A DNA stretch of 64,000 nucleotides from NCBI GenBank assembly GCA_033807775.1, contig JAWVWS010001018.1, positions 1-64,000 on the forward strand, read 5' to 3'. How positions within the stretch are numbered: position 1 is the first letter of the stretch; every line of letters begins with the position of its first letter. The translations under genes and the position numbers were made by a program. The notes beneath the pieces are model-generated. The model did not search any database. It had not been told where the DNA came from and saw nothing but the letters and a program-made list of their open reading frames with translations. Positions 32,901 through 40,457 of the stretch are shown here, piece by piece. Origin of the DNA: Saussurea involucrata. Taxonomy: Eukaryota > Streptophyta > Magnoliopsida > Asterales > Asteraceae.

Positions 32901-33427
32901 ATCTTGTCTATTGTTGAGGATGACTTCGAGTATTACTTGAAGTCATCCTGTTGGCATTTGTAAATTGGTTTGTTATTTTCGAAAGGTTTAATTACATACA
33001 AAGAGAGACAATAGATTTCTATTTTACACAAGTGGGCTGTTGGCCGAGATTAGAAAAACCCTAAGAGAAACTTCACATTAATAACTTGCAGTCTTAACAG
33101 CATTCATTAATGATCAGTTCAACAGATAATCTTGTAATTGCGTCTGCAAGCCGACGAGCTCTGTGGTGCGTCTGGTCACTGCGACGAGCTTAAGTGTTCC
33201 CTCTATATTTGGATTTGTCAGTTGGTTCTATTGTTCTTATCAATTTATTCGGTAGTTCAAATTTGGTGATATCACACTGAATTATTTATCAATAGTGTCA
33301 TCTATCATTTGAAAACTTGAAGCAGATTTTAACAATGTTCTTTAACTGTTTCTTACCCCCTTCTTTTACATTTTATATGTTGCAGGTTTTTGTCGATAAC
33401 ATGGACTTCATGAAAGAACTAGAGTGA
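11923..33427 (+). CDS. GLX1: Chloroplastic lactoylglutathione lyase (glyoxalase I), nine exons
   Basis: Converts the methylglyoxal-glutathione hemithioacetal to S-lactoylglutathione; a plant two-domain type. Exons: 11923-12070, 15174-15369, 15472-15596, 15801-15865, 16943-17158, 17257-17304, 31451-31555, 31666-31806, 33386-33427. All join in frame (1,086 nt, 361 residues). Residues 1-49 are Ser/Arg-rich and acid-poor, like a transit peptide. The first VOC domain has RRMLHVVYRVGD, FVIELTYN, GFGHFGIAV and YTFELLE, placing metal ligands at His102, Glu153, His171 and Glu219. In the second domain (from ~235) both His positions are Gln (CQVMLRVGD, GYGQIAIG) and the last Glu is lost, so it probably lacks a complete metal site, as in related plant enzymes. 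The length fits the family (~350). Splice sites are GT-AG except intron 8 (GC-AG). The coding frame is intact although transposons fill introns 1 and 6. Confidence 0.93.
12071..15173 (+). other. Intron 1 of the glyoxalase gene (3.1 kb) containing a reversed Copia relic
   Basis: It begins GTACCC and ends TTATGCAG. About 12.4-14.3 kb is a decayed Copia element on the minus strand. The remainder (12071-12390 and about 14270-15173) is AT-rich with no coding signal. CTCCCTCCATTC near 14906 resembles the end of a Stowaway-type MITE, without a visible partner. Confidence 0.8.
12390..14270 (-). pseudogene. Degraded Copia retroelement, integrase region and primer site, antisense in intron 1
   Basis: Minus-strand frames at 13325-13678 (FDTKIRILRSDNGREYFSK, the integrase core around its D-N-G-EY motif) and 13003-13227 (HVFGCTVLNKN, ALKCVFVGITSYKSDYRCLHPSTRK) are typical Copia integrase. 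Frames before and after are closed by stops. At 14220-14234 the minus strand reads TGGTATCAGTGCT, a one-base variant of the Met-tRNA primer site, at the expected 5' end. LTRs are not recognisable and RT is not visible, so this is an old relic. Confidence 0.7.
15866..16942 (+). other. Intron 4 of the glyoxalase gene
   Basis: A 1.08-kb intron (GTAAGT to TTATATAG), AT-rich, without ORFs. A short direct repeat (TTTTCTTTGCGTAACAAGGATAT-like, near 16790-16830) is the only structure I notice. Confidence 0.75.
17808..18040 (+). pseudogene. Copia reverse transcriptase fragment with internal deletion
   Basis: The frame reads WITAMQEELSQLERNKVWRLVPK, the RT entry motif, but jumps directly to RVFQMDVKSVFLNGKLEEEVYVKQP, omitting some 60 residues of the N-terminal RT. 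It then degenerates after GFEDPAHPNYVF. It probably belongs to the element whose 3' LTR is at 19749-20994. Confidence 0.75.
18041..19748 (+). mobile_element. Non-coding 3' region of a SIRE-like Copia element with repeated polypurine tracts
   Basis: No credible gene; the long open frame at 18004-18660 has no recognisable motif. The block 18960-19150 contains at least five copies of CTGAGGGGGAG or AAGGGGGAGC, and the genuine polypurine tract AGGGGGAGAT lies at 19739-19748 immediately before the LTR. A poly-A run is present at 18812-18834. Confidence 0.55.
19749..20994 (+). repeat. Copia 3' LTR (1.25 kb)
   Basis: It starts TGTTGGGTCACC directly after a polypurine tract. A TATATAAAG box lies near 20615, a poly-C run at 20940-20950, and it ends GGGACTAACA. 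No second LTR is in the window, so the 5' part of this element has been deleted. Confidence 0.75.
20995..21333. repeat. Short dispersed direct repeats (GAAATCGTG)
   Basis: From about 21070 to 21290 the motif GAAATCG(T/A) recurs seven or eight times at irregular spacing. No gene is visible. It is the left flank of the gypsy insertion. Confidence 0.4.
21694..22576 (+). pseudogene. gag of the Reina-like element
   Basis: It opens with ATG-GTG (MVAPEPQIS) and continues, after frameshifts, through DSIAKEVRDLSASITSMKEL (likely coiled coil). The retrotransposon gag domain follows at 22142-22560 (STLNWFTNLL, TWEQFREKLLTRFGG, EALGSLYQEGDIDAYIDNFEAL, MFLRGLKRDIRNWV). Stops near 21960 and other frame changes make it non-functional. 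Confidence 0.75.
22577..23610 (+). pseudogene. Zinc knuckle, protease and start of RT of the Reina-like element
   Basis: Residues RRRGTCFGCGQKYSSQDKC form a damaged knuckle (the expected His is replaced). LILIDSGASHNFLFRQLA is the aspartic protease active site, with D-S-G-A intact, followed by TVDPLVYDLGSLDMILGI. A frame change near 23340 leads into the RT entry (RQVNEMLATRIIR), where the reading frame is cut by an insertion. Confidence 0.75.
23611..25690 (+). mobile_element. Non-coding LTR-type insertion inside the RT of the Reina-like element
   Basis: The RT frame stops at ATRIIRVS and resumes at YSSPVILTKKK near 25695. Inside, TTTGGTATCAGAGCC (23633-23647) is a Met-tRNA primer site. AGGGGGAGAA (about 25368-25377) is a polypurine tract followed by TGTTAGGACATT, the start of a ~310-bp 3' LTR. 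The 5' LTR is almost entirely missing. The ~1.7-kb interior has no element gene, so this was a LARD-like non-autonomous element. Exact ends and TSD could not be fixed. Confidence 0.55.
25691..26704 (+). pseudogene. Reverse transcriptase and RNase H of the Reina-like element
   Basis: The fragments read STWRMCIDYRTLNHSTIPDKYP, FFSKIDLKLGFYQVRV and then, after a frameshift near 25940, MPFGLTNAPVTFEVLMNEVFR. The catalytic box reads VLVFEDILVYS where VFFDDILVYS is usual, so one of the two essential aspartates is lost. The RNase H region (FEIECYASGRGLGAVLMQ, YFSKALSDKN, FTVFSDQKSLRHLLDQR) runs to a TAA at 26702-26704 that looks like a mutated CAA. Confidence 0.85.
26705..28250 (+). pseudogene. Integrase and chromodomain-like end of the Reina-like element
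   Basis: The pieces in order are: SIHYKPDKDNGAADALSRI; a zinc-binding region whose H-H-C-C set is partly preserved (FHNSLTGGHSG, VQACDTCQQYK); and the core WDDISLDFITGLPKSKGFDVILVVVD with the first two catalytic acidic positions. Stops follow near 27429 and in the following frames. FWHNTAYHVSTNTTPFDIVYGRPP, RIHPIFHVSLVKRVVG and ATWEDALAIIRQFP complete the element in other frames. At least four frame breaks are visible. Confidence 0.8.
28980..29870 (-). pseudogene. Antisense Copia integrase fragment with an internal tandem duplication
   Basis: Minus-strand frame 29065-29274 contains DVSLFVRDYRPRHNKLATHAIKCVFLG, the end of Copia integrase. From about 29447 to 29848 a ~200-bp segment is repeated twice (starting AAATTGGGTTTTGA, ending GTTTGGCTG.AACAAATCTT) with about 10 percent divergence, which indicates an old duplication. 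Confidence 0.65.
29880..30140 (+). pseudogene. Copia RNase H remnant
   Basis: In shifting frames the plus strand reads CDNNPTFQLTFNPIFHKGT and then ECHFIRNKVPER, degenerate versions of the Copia RNase H end (CDN...NP.FHERTKHIE.DCHF.R.K). It is followed by a short G-rich tract (TTGAGGGGTGT) and the LTR at 30141. Confidence 0.65.
30141..30460 (+). repeat. Copia 3' LTR (320 bp)
   Basis: The sequence is bounded by an exact 8-bp inverted end, TGTTAGAT and ATCTAACA, and sits directly after an RNase H remnant and a purine-rich tract. The bases on either side (GGTGT, ATGTA) do not match, as expected for a 3' LTR whose 5' partner is gone rather than a solo LTR. Confidence 0.65.
30461..31450 (+). other. 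Distal part of intron 6
   Basis: AT-rich, no ORF of interest. A TATGGAGGGAGTA near 31096 looks like a Stowaway-type MITE end. It terminates in a TTTTCTTTTCAG acceptor. Confidence 0.6.
31807..33385 (+). other. Intron 8 of the glyoxalase gene, GC-AG type
   Basis: Donor AATCG|GCAAGT, acceptor TATGTTGCAG. GCAAGT is the consensus GC donor. The 1.58 kb between is AT-rich with no gene. Continuing the frame past the donor would add SFQSFSTVRMEI... in place of the conserved C-terminal VFVDNMDFMKELE. Confidence 0.85.
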
Positions 33428-33731
33428 GGAAACCTCGTTGGCATAGAAGCTGGATAGTCATCAAGTATTGATCAGATCCATCTATAGAGTTTGTATTGAA
33501 AATCGATGTCCTGCATGTGCAAATAAATCCCTAAATTGAATAAATATTTACACTCCAAATTGTAAACACAACCACTCACTGTACATGTAATCCACTCACT
33601 GTACAATTTCAACAATGCAATCATCTTTGCCTTGTTTGGTTCCATGCAAACTTGATGACCGAGATGTTCTTGATTAGCTTTTTAAGCCCATGGGCCATGT
33701 CAGCTTTTCTACAAATTCAATACATACTCGA
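33428..33731. other. 3' ends of two convergent genes
   Basis: The 304 bp between the glyoxalase stop and the last codon of the minus-strand VAN3-binding-like gene must hold both 3' UTRs. AATAAA-like hexamers are seen on the plus strand near 33520-33541. No other gene. Confidence 0.5.
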
Positions 33732-36700
33732 CTATGTAAACCATGCCATATTGGCTCGGCAATTCAACAAATGCTGCAGGCCCTCTATCCACTTCTGTTT
33801 TTCATCTTTACTGCTGCATTCAAACTGTATTATTCTTTCGGAGGTTTCTATCCCGAAATATTGCCTCTGTTCATTGCTATCATCCATCTCTCTTCCAGGC
33901 CATGCTGGAACATCTTCACATACTCCAGAGACTACGCCTGCAAGAGTAGCAATGCTACTTTCAGATGAAGCAAAAGGTACACTATAAACTTTATGACTAT
34001 GATATTATTATAGTCTTACACTTCTTTTTCTTTGTAAAAGTTCCTGCCATGTGCTTGCTTTTCATTTTTGCTACCACCTATTGGTAATGATAACTATTAA
34101 TTGTTAGTAAAATAAATACCATAACAAATAAGAATTTTGTACTAACCTTCTGTAATATGGCAATTGAACTGTGAAAGAGGTTAAATTTCTTGATGACCGT
34201 TGAAGTTTCCAAAACTTTTTAAAGAAATCCTGTTTATTACAACTCCTATTTTTGGTACTCCCTCTACCCCCATATCAAATGTACACATCATCCTCGTTCT
34301 AAAAAATATATATATAAAAATTTCATGCCACTTACGAAAACGGAAAATCAATAGTTTCTAAGCATGATATCTATTATGGTGGTGTACAATTCGTTGCCCA
34401 CATCTATGCTAGCGTGATGCCAAAATTGAGGTATTATGGAGAAGTGAAAGAATAGTTGGACTTGTATCTCCATCTCCAATATTGGAGCTTAATTTATAAT
34501 TGATGGAGTATCTTAGAGTATTCTTTATAACATTATTGACAATCACCTGCCATTTTGTATCGACCTTGAAGGAAATTTGCTTCCAGTGAAGAGCTCCTGT
34601 ATAAACAATCACATAATAGTTAAATCTTTTTCCAAAACTTATACATGCCTGTCTTACTTGGTTTCTATAAAATTACCTTTCCTCGTAAGCTTTAAAAGTT
34701 CTCCTCCTTTAGAAACAAAGTTCAATGCTGCCAAGACATTTAAATCTTTGCCTTCTTCACCCTGTTCCTCAGCCAAAGCCATGGTTGTAGCTCCCTTTTG
34801 CAGCCTCGCTCGTAATGTGGCAGCTCCTCTCAATGCTGTAATATATATATATATATATATATTATCATATGTAGTCCTCCGCAAGCGTTGGTTAAAAAGT
34901 ATTTCCTTTATTTTCATTTGTAATAGATGCATTCAATGAGTGTCTAAATGATTGACATTTCAAAAAAACAAGTATTACCAGTGGCTGCTCCTGCAGTTAG
35001 GGTCATTATGTCACCATTAGTCCTTGCAGTAGTTGCAGAATTGACAGCTGATAATATCTGCTCATGCTCAGCTCCCATGTCCTCTGCAATCTCTATGCAA
35101 TGTGAAGCCACTAGAGCTGCTGCTGATGCTATTGCATTCGATGCTTTTGAATGTGCTGTTTGTTCCTTGTTAGTGGCGTTTATGCTTAATGAAGCAGTAA
35201 GAGCAGCCACAGCAGCAGCAACCCCTGCCACCGATACTGCTGCATGCAGTTGAGCATTGTGTGTTCTAACCTCATGCTTCCTTCTCTCTTTCTGATCTTT
35301 TATCCATCTACCCATTGTCCTTCCTCTCATAATGTTCCTGTAAAGCTGTAGAATAAAGATTGGTAAATTAGAATTAGTTAGTTATGATGAAGAATTGAAG
35401 ATGTTGATAGTTGACGAGATGAGGCTAGGTCAAACTAGCGTATATACATACCCCATTTTTGAGCAATTGAGGGCTAGAAACAAAATCTTGGTTCAGAGCT
35501 TGATGAATAAGAAACAATTCCTGCAACAGATTAAACTGTAACTGAATAGTACTCAAAAGCCAAATAATATGCTAAAGAGTTGGATATTGCACAGCATATC
35601 TCTGTTTGTTGGTGAATGCCACTTCATGAGAAGCACCATGGTTATGATAATATTTCTGTCACATACATAAAACTAGGCTTCTTTTCGTAGATGACGATGA
35701 AACTATACAATTTCGATTAGTTGAATCATGGTGCAATTTCAACATGAGTATTAATTGTCCTAGTTGCACTCAATGTACCTTTTTTATTTTGTCAAAATTC
35801 CTAGTTATGCTAGTTGCAGGAGTCTTATAACTTAGAGCATAGTTATTCTACGTCATGTTTACAACTTATTATTCTGTGTTACTCAATGCATAGCTCAATA
35901 AAATAGTGTTAATTAATTGGGGTTCAAAAGCAATTGCAAAAGTTGTTCTAGTTAATAAAGTTGATCATTTTCAGAGTCTTGTTAGCAGATTGCTTTTTTC
36001 CCCTGATTCTGTAAAGCAGAAAACTATGGGTACATCTGACCATGAAAACTCATGAATCCCAACAAAGCAATTTTAAAAAATAGCTAATATACATACATAA
36101 TGATTAACTCAATACTAACCTTCATTTCATCACTTTTTCTAGGAGAAACTGGTGGGCTGTCTTCTTTTGCTAATGATTGAGGCTGAGGCGGCGGCTGCAA
36201 ATAAAATGAAATATATGTAGGTTTACTGAATGAAACAACTTTTTACATTATGCTTATCTTAAGAACAACTGGTAAGGTACCATTTCTAGTAAGCAAGAAA
36301 ATGGAAAAAAAATGTTGGTCTCATTGGGATCTTACATGTTCTCCTGAGAGTGATGAACTCCCGTCAACATAGCAAAATAAGTTGGAGTTGGAGTTGGAGT
36401 TGGGGTTTTCAAGATGCTTAGGTTCCATGTAAGTGTGGGAAAGGGCTTTTGAGATTTCCACAGACGAAACACTCCATGACCTCCCGAGGAACTCCATGGA
36501 CTCTGTTGGGGTTTCTGGTAGTCGACATGCTTCCGGTAGCCAATTCTCTTGGCCTTCTTCCTTTATTTTTTCCAGCTTATTGGAGTTTGAACTGCACACA
36601 CTTGTGGACACTGCACATAATAGTTCAAGAAACAAATAAAAACATACAAGTATATCCATCCCACAAAGAGATAGGTCTGCAAATCATGTCATATATTTGT

Positions 36701-36741
36701 CGAACTCGAATCATCATAGTTCTGGACTTGCAACACTTACT
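33732..36741 (-). pseudogene. VAN3-binding protein-like (DUF828 plus PH domain), frameshifted last exon
   Basis: Family members act with ARF-GAP VAN3/SFC in trafficking for leaf-vein patterning and auxin canalisation. Exons in transcript order: 36741 (the A of a split ATG, 5' UTR beyond), 36336-36610, 36120-36194, 35452-35520, 34979-35345, 34677-34835, 34547-34596, 34020-34077, 33937-33732; all splice GT-AG in frame. Motifs: PETPTESMEFLGRSW (N terminus), SPPVSPRKSDEMK, then the DUF828 core GRWIKDQKERRKHEVRTHNA, HAAVSVAGVAAAVAAL, GDIMTLTAGAATALRGAATL. The PH part has LHWKQISFK, KMKSKHMAGTFTKKKK, CEDVPAWPGRE and ETSERIIQFECSS. In the last exon the frame shifts by two bases at a CT-dinucleotide run (33885-33893), giving an early TAG at 33848-33850 and losing the final ~50 residues. 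Otherwise complete; sequencing error or a recent null allele are both possible. Confidence 0.8.
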
Positions 36742-37441
36742 TTTGATTGTTATTGCTTGATCAAGGCTGCATGTATTTGAACATTCAACTTGTGAAGTGA
36801 ATAGAAACAAGTTTAAGTGGTATATATGCTTGTAGCTTCACTCTCTTGTGCATCCTGGCTTTATAATAGCATTTTATAAAAATGGGACCCATAATTAATA
36901 CCCATAAATATAGTCGAAATTCATCAATTTCCCATCCGTTTGGGCCCTCGTTGCCAAAATGAGATGGGACCGAGTCGACTTCTTTTTACACTTCTATTTT
37001 GTGGATCTTAATGAAATACTTTTTGCCTCTGATTCCTCTATTTCGAAGCACCATCTTTTGAGTTATGAGTTGTTGCTTATTGGCAATAATCGTATGAGAG
37101 TTGTTATTCGTACTTCATGTTCACTCACATACTGCCTCATTTCTTAACGCCCCCTCCTCACTCGTATGCCTTTTAACTATATGCCCTCCCTTGAGTTAAC
37201 TGGTTCAAAATCTGTCATGACCATTGGAGGAAGATTTGTGTGGTTAATTTCAAGGATCTAAGGGATTAGTCGAGGTGTATACGGTTAAAATTTTATTTTA
37301 AAAAAAACCCACCAAAATATGCGTAATTTTTCAAATACGTCCCAAGATTATTATTTCACTATTTTGTCGTAAAAATTTATAGTGGACTTTATACATTCCT
37401 TTTATGTTATTTGATATAAATCCGTTGGCATAGGGGCGTGG
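36742..37441 (-). promoter_or_regulatory. 5' UTR and upstream region of the VAN3-binding-like gene
   Basis: On the minus strand the 5' exon ends ATCAAAA|GTAAGT at 36741. In the frame leading to the split ATG a TGA lies upstream (about 36838-36840) and no earlier ATG follows it, so this exon is probably untranslated. The rest to 37441 is AT-rich without other genes and is cut short by the Tekay insertion at 37442, some 700 bp upstream of the start codon. Confidence 0.45.
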
Positions 37442-39741
37442 TGTGACACCCGTCAAACCAAAACCACTCAGGTTAGCAACTGAATAGCATAATACATGTC
37501 TTAACAAGTAGGAATAACTCATAAGGACTTAATATTGATGGCTAAGGGTTAGTTTCCTAAGAATTCCAACAGTACACTGAGAAAATCTTGTTACCACACG
37601 GAACTGCTTAAGCTGTCTTATAAAATGCCGATTGGAACAGTTAACATTTAATTATAACTATATTAATAATAAGAGGAGTAAATATATAGTTTATATATAC
37701 CCAAAAGTAAATTTTAAAACTTTAAATAAATAAACCAAAAATTAAGTAGATAAATGAGATGTAAACTACTTTAAATCAACCTTTTTATATAAATTACATA
37801 AGAGGTATAATTATACAATATTAATTAGCATTTTAAGAAGAAAAAAATAAATAAATAAATCAGTATTAGGCCCAAAAATTCGGCCTTAACACATGACCCA
37901 TAACCCACAACAATTAAAACTCTCATATTCTCAAGAAACCCTCTCATTTTCCACCCTCTTCTCTCTCTCTACATTCAAACAACCCTAATTTTCTCTCTTC
38001 CCCTCTCTTGGCCGAATTCAGCCTCCATCCACACAAGGAATTCGATTTTGAAGGCTTGGAAGGTAAACATCAACACTAGAAGGGGTAAAACTCATCCCTC
38101 TTGTGTTCTTCTTCATTTTTTCTTCCTTTTCTTGTCATTTCTCCATCTTTTTCTCATCTTATTTTGTAACCCTTGAGTTTCTGGATAAAGGGGCCTTAAT
38201 AGACCCTTTTCATGGTAGATTAATCACCAAAGACATGTTATGTCAAACAAATGGTGATAATCCTTAAGCCATACATCTAGAACTCAAGAACTTGATGTTT
38301 TGACTACATGCATGTGGGTTTTGCTACAATCTGAGATGTGTGAGTTCACAGCCCCTTTTTCAATGTTTTACATATTTGGGGTCTCAAACACTCAAACCAA
38401 GACTGGTGTGCAAGAAATCAGAATCTGGCAGAATGGAAGACCTAACTTAAAATCGTCATATCTCCCTCAATATGTAACTAAAAATGATGAAATTTTTCTG
38501 GCACATCATTCCTAAAATTGGAATAATTTTCAATGATGGTGTACGGAAAATCTACGTTAATCCTTCTAGAAAGAAAGACTTTTGAACTTGTAGTTTAACT
38601 TCAACCACTAGCATTTCAAAAACATTTTCAACAAAAACCCATTTTCATTTTCTCGAAATCAATAAATATATCTTTAAAGATAAAGGTAAATTTTAAATAC
38701 TTTATAGTTCTATATCCTACTGATGATAAAGGCAATGCTTTAGCCATAAGAGTTAGACCGAAACTGATGATGTGTTTCACTCCTTAGGAAGGACCTAGGA
38801 TCGAGAAACTGTGCATCCGTGCGGCAACCCTTGGACATCCTTGCGGAACATCGTGAGTTTTCGCAGCCCCTTTTTACTATTTTATACGTTTTGGGGTGAA
38901 AAGCATGTTACTATTATTTCAACGTTGTGAGTTTTCACAGCCCCGTTTTACTTGTTTAAATGTTTGGGGTGAAAAGCATGTTATGATTTTAAAATGCTAA
39001 ATGATCCATGATAGTAAAATTATGGATATTTGTGATTTAAGAAATGAGTACAAATGAATGTACAACTTTACATAAGTGACAAAGATATGTTGAGTGATAA
39101 TAAAAATGTTAAGTCCCCAATAGGTACACTACTTATTAACTCATAACGAGCCGGTGATATTTGTGGATAGCGCTATTTGGTTTGACAAACCCACCTTAAA
39201 CTGACGAGTAGGGGTGCACTTTATCTGGTAATAATGTTCTACTCATGTGGCCATCATACCACCTCTGAGGTAGTCCGCGGGGCGTAAGTTGTCGGAGGCT
39301 TAGTAGTGGCTCAACAATCATATATCTTGCGAAAGTCATTTATTGTAATGTGTACTCATAAGATTTAAATTTAAAGCTTGTCGTGACAAAAGACTTACGA
39401 AAATAACCTTTGGTTGAAAACTGTTTGGATATGAAAAACATGTGAACTCACCAACTCTTTGTAGTTGACCTTTTCGTTTTAAACATGCTTTTCAGGGAAT
39501 AAGAAGTAAGTGAAGGCACGTAGGGTGTATTTTGGTTGATGACATCAACATCAAGAACCTTAAAAATTTCTATTATTAATTTTTGTATCCGTCGTTTTCT
39601 TTTTGGAACTTTTTGGTTGAAGACGTTGTATTGTAATATTTCATACTATTGTATTAAACTTGTGGTTGGTGTTGTCTGTTACCTTGGAAATGAAACCCTA
39701 CACTGTTATACCTCGTGTTTCCGCTTTAGCGGGGTGTGACA
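37442..39741 (+). repeat. 5' LTR of the Tekay-type element
   Basis: It runs from TGTGACACCC to GGTGTGACA. The last ~800 bp are shared almost base for base with the LTR ending at 10581. Near 38858 and again near 38928 the sequence GTGAGTTTT(C)GCAGCCCC...GGGGTGAAAAGCATGTTA occurs twice, an internal ~75-bp tandem duplication. Confidence 0.9.
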
Positions 39742-39745
39742 GATT

Positions 39746-39757
39746 TGGTATCAGAGC
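39746..39757 (+). promoter_or_regulatory. Primer binding site of the Tekay-type element
   Basis: TGGTATCAGAGC four bases after the LTR end, complementary to initiator-Met tRNA. Confidence 0.9.
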
Positions 39758-40457
39758 CTAAGGTTATAGAGAATGCTGGTTTTCTTATGGGAACCACAAA
39801 CTATAACCCAACCATAACGCAAACTATTTTCAAAACGGTTTTCGAAATGATTGTCTAAAATCTGAAGTATATTGCTAATATAACCAAGTCGAATGTCACA
39901 TTATTATACCTCAATTAAACAAAGCCTGATCACCTATGTTTAATTCGGGTAAATATAATGAGAGACTCGGGTTGGTCATAATGGAAGTATGCTTAAAATA
40001 AATTTTCTACTTAAAATTTTGAAAGCATGATTTTGTGTGTGTCGGCATAAACCTTGCATATCTTAGGCACTTACAATAGCACGCTTGGTATTGATGCATT
40101 ATGGATAGTTGTGAAGAAATGGTTCCAAGAAAGTGGCGTTAGTGAAAGAACTTTTGACTACTTTTGATGATTAAACTTGGAAACTTATTTTGGTGGCATG
40201 TAGCTTACTATTTAGAACTCTAAGTACTAGGTATCTTTTGGGGAAAACATTTTGTTGCTTATTGAACCTATGTGATGGTTGAACCGTGTTTGTTTGAACA
40301 AAGTGTTTTGAAACGCATGATTTTGAAGTTACTGTATGTTGCTATATTTATATGCTCTAATGATTAGTTGTAGACATACCATATGATATTCATAACCTAG
40401 TTGAGTAGAACTGGTGTCAAAAATATGACCAAATTCCTGTTTGAAACTATGCCTTAG
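39758..40457 (+). other. Leader without gag
   Basis: About 700 bp between PBS and the first pol codons. No frame encodes a gag domain or a zinc knuckle, where a complete Tekay element would have roughly 1.2-1.5 kb of gag. A deletion joining leader to protease is the likely cause. Confidence 0.7.

Noticed and set aside
34256..34320. Stowaway MITE (CTCCCTCTACCCCC)
   Set aside because: Only one end-like motif is visible, with no inverted partner or TA duplication; similarly for 14906 and 31096.
36625..36810. Short minus-strand ORF as the N-terminal exon of the VAN3-binding-like protein
   Set aside because: It has no ATG (it opens at TTG) and an upstream in-frame stop; more likely 5' UTR ending in the A of a split start codon.
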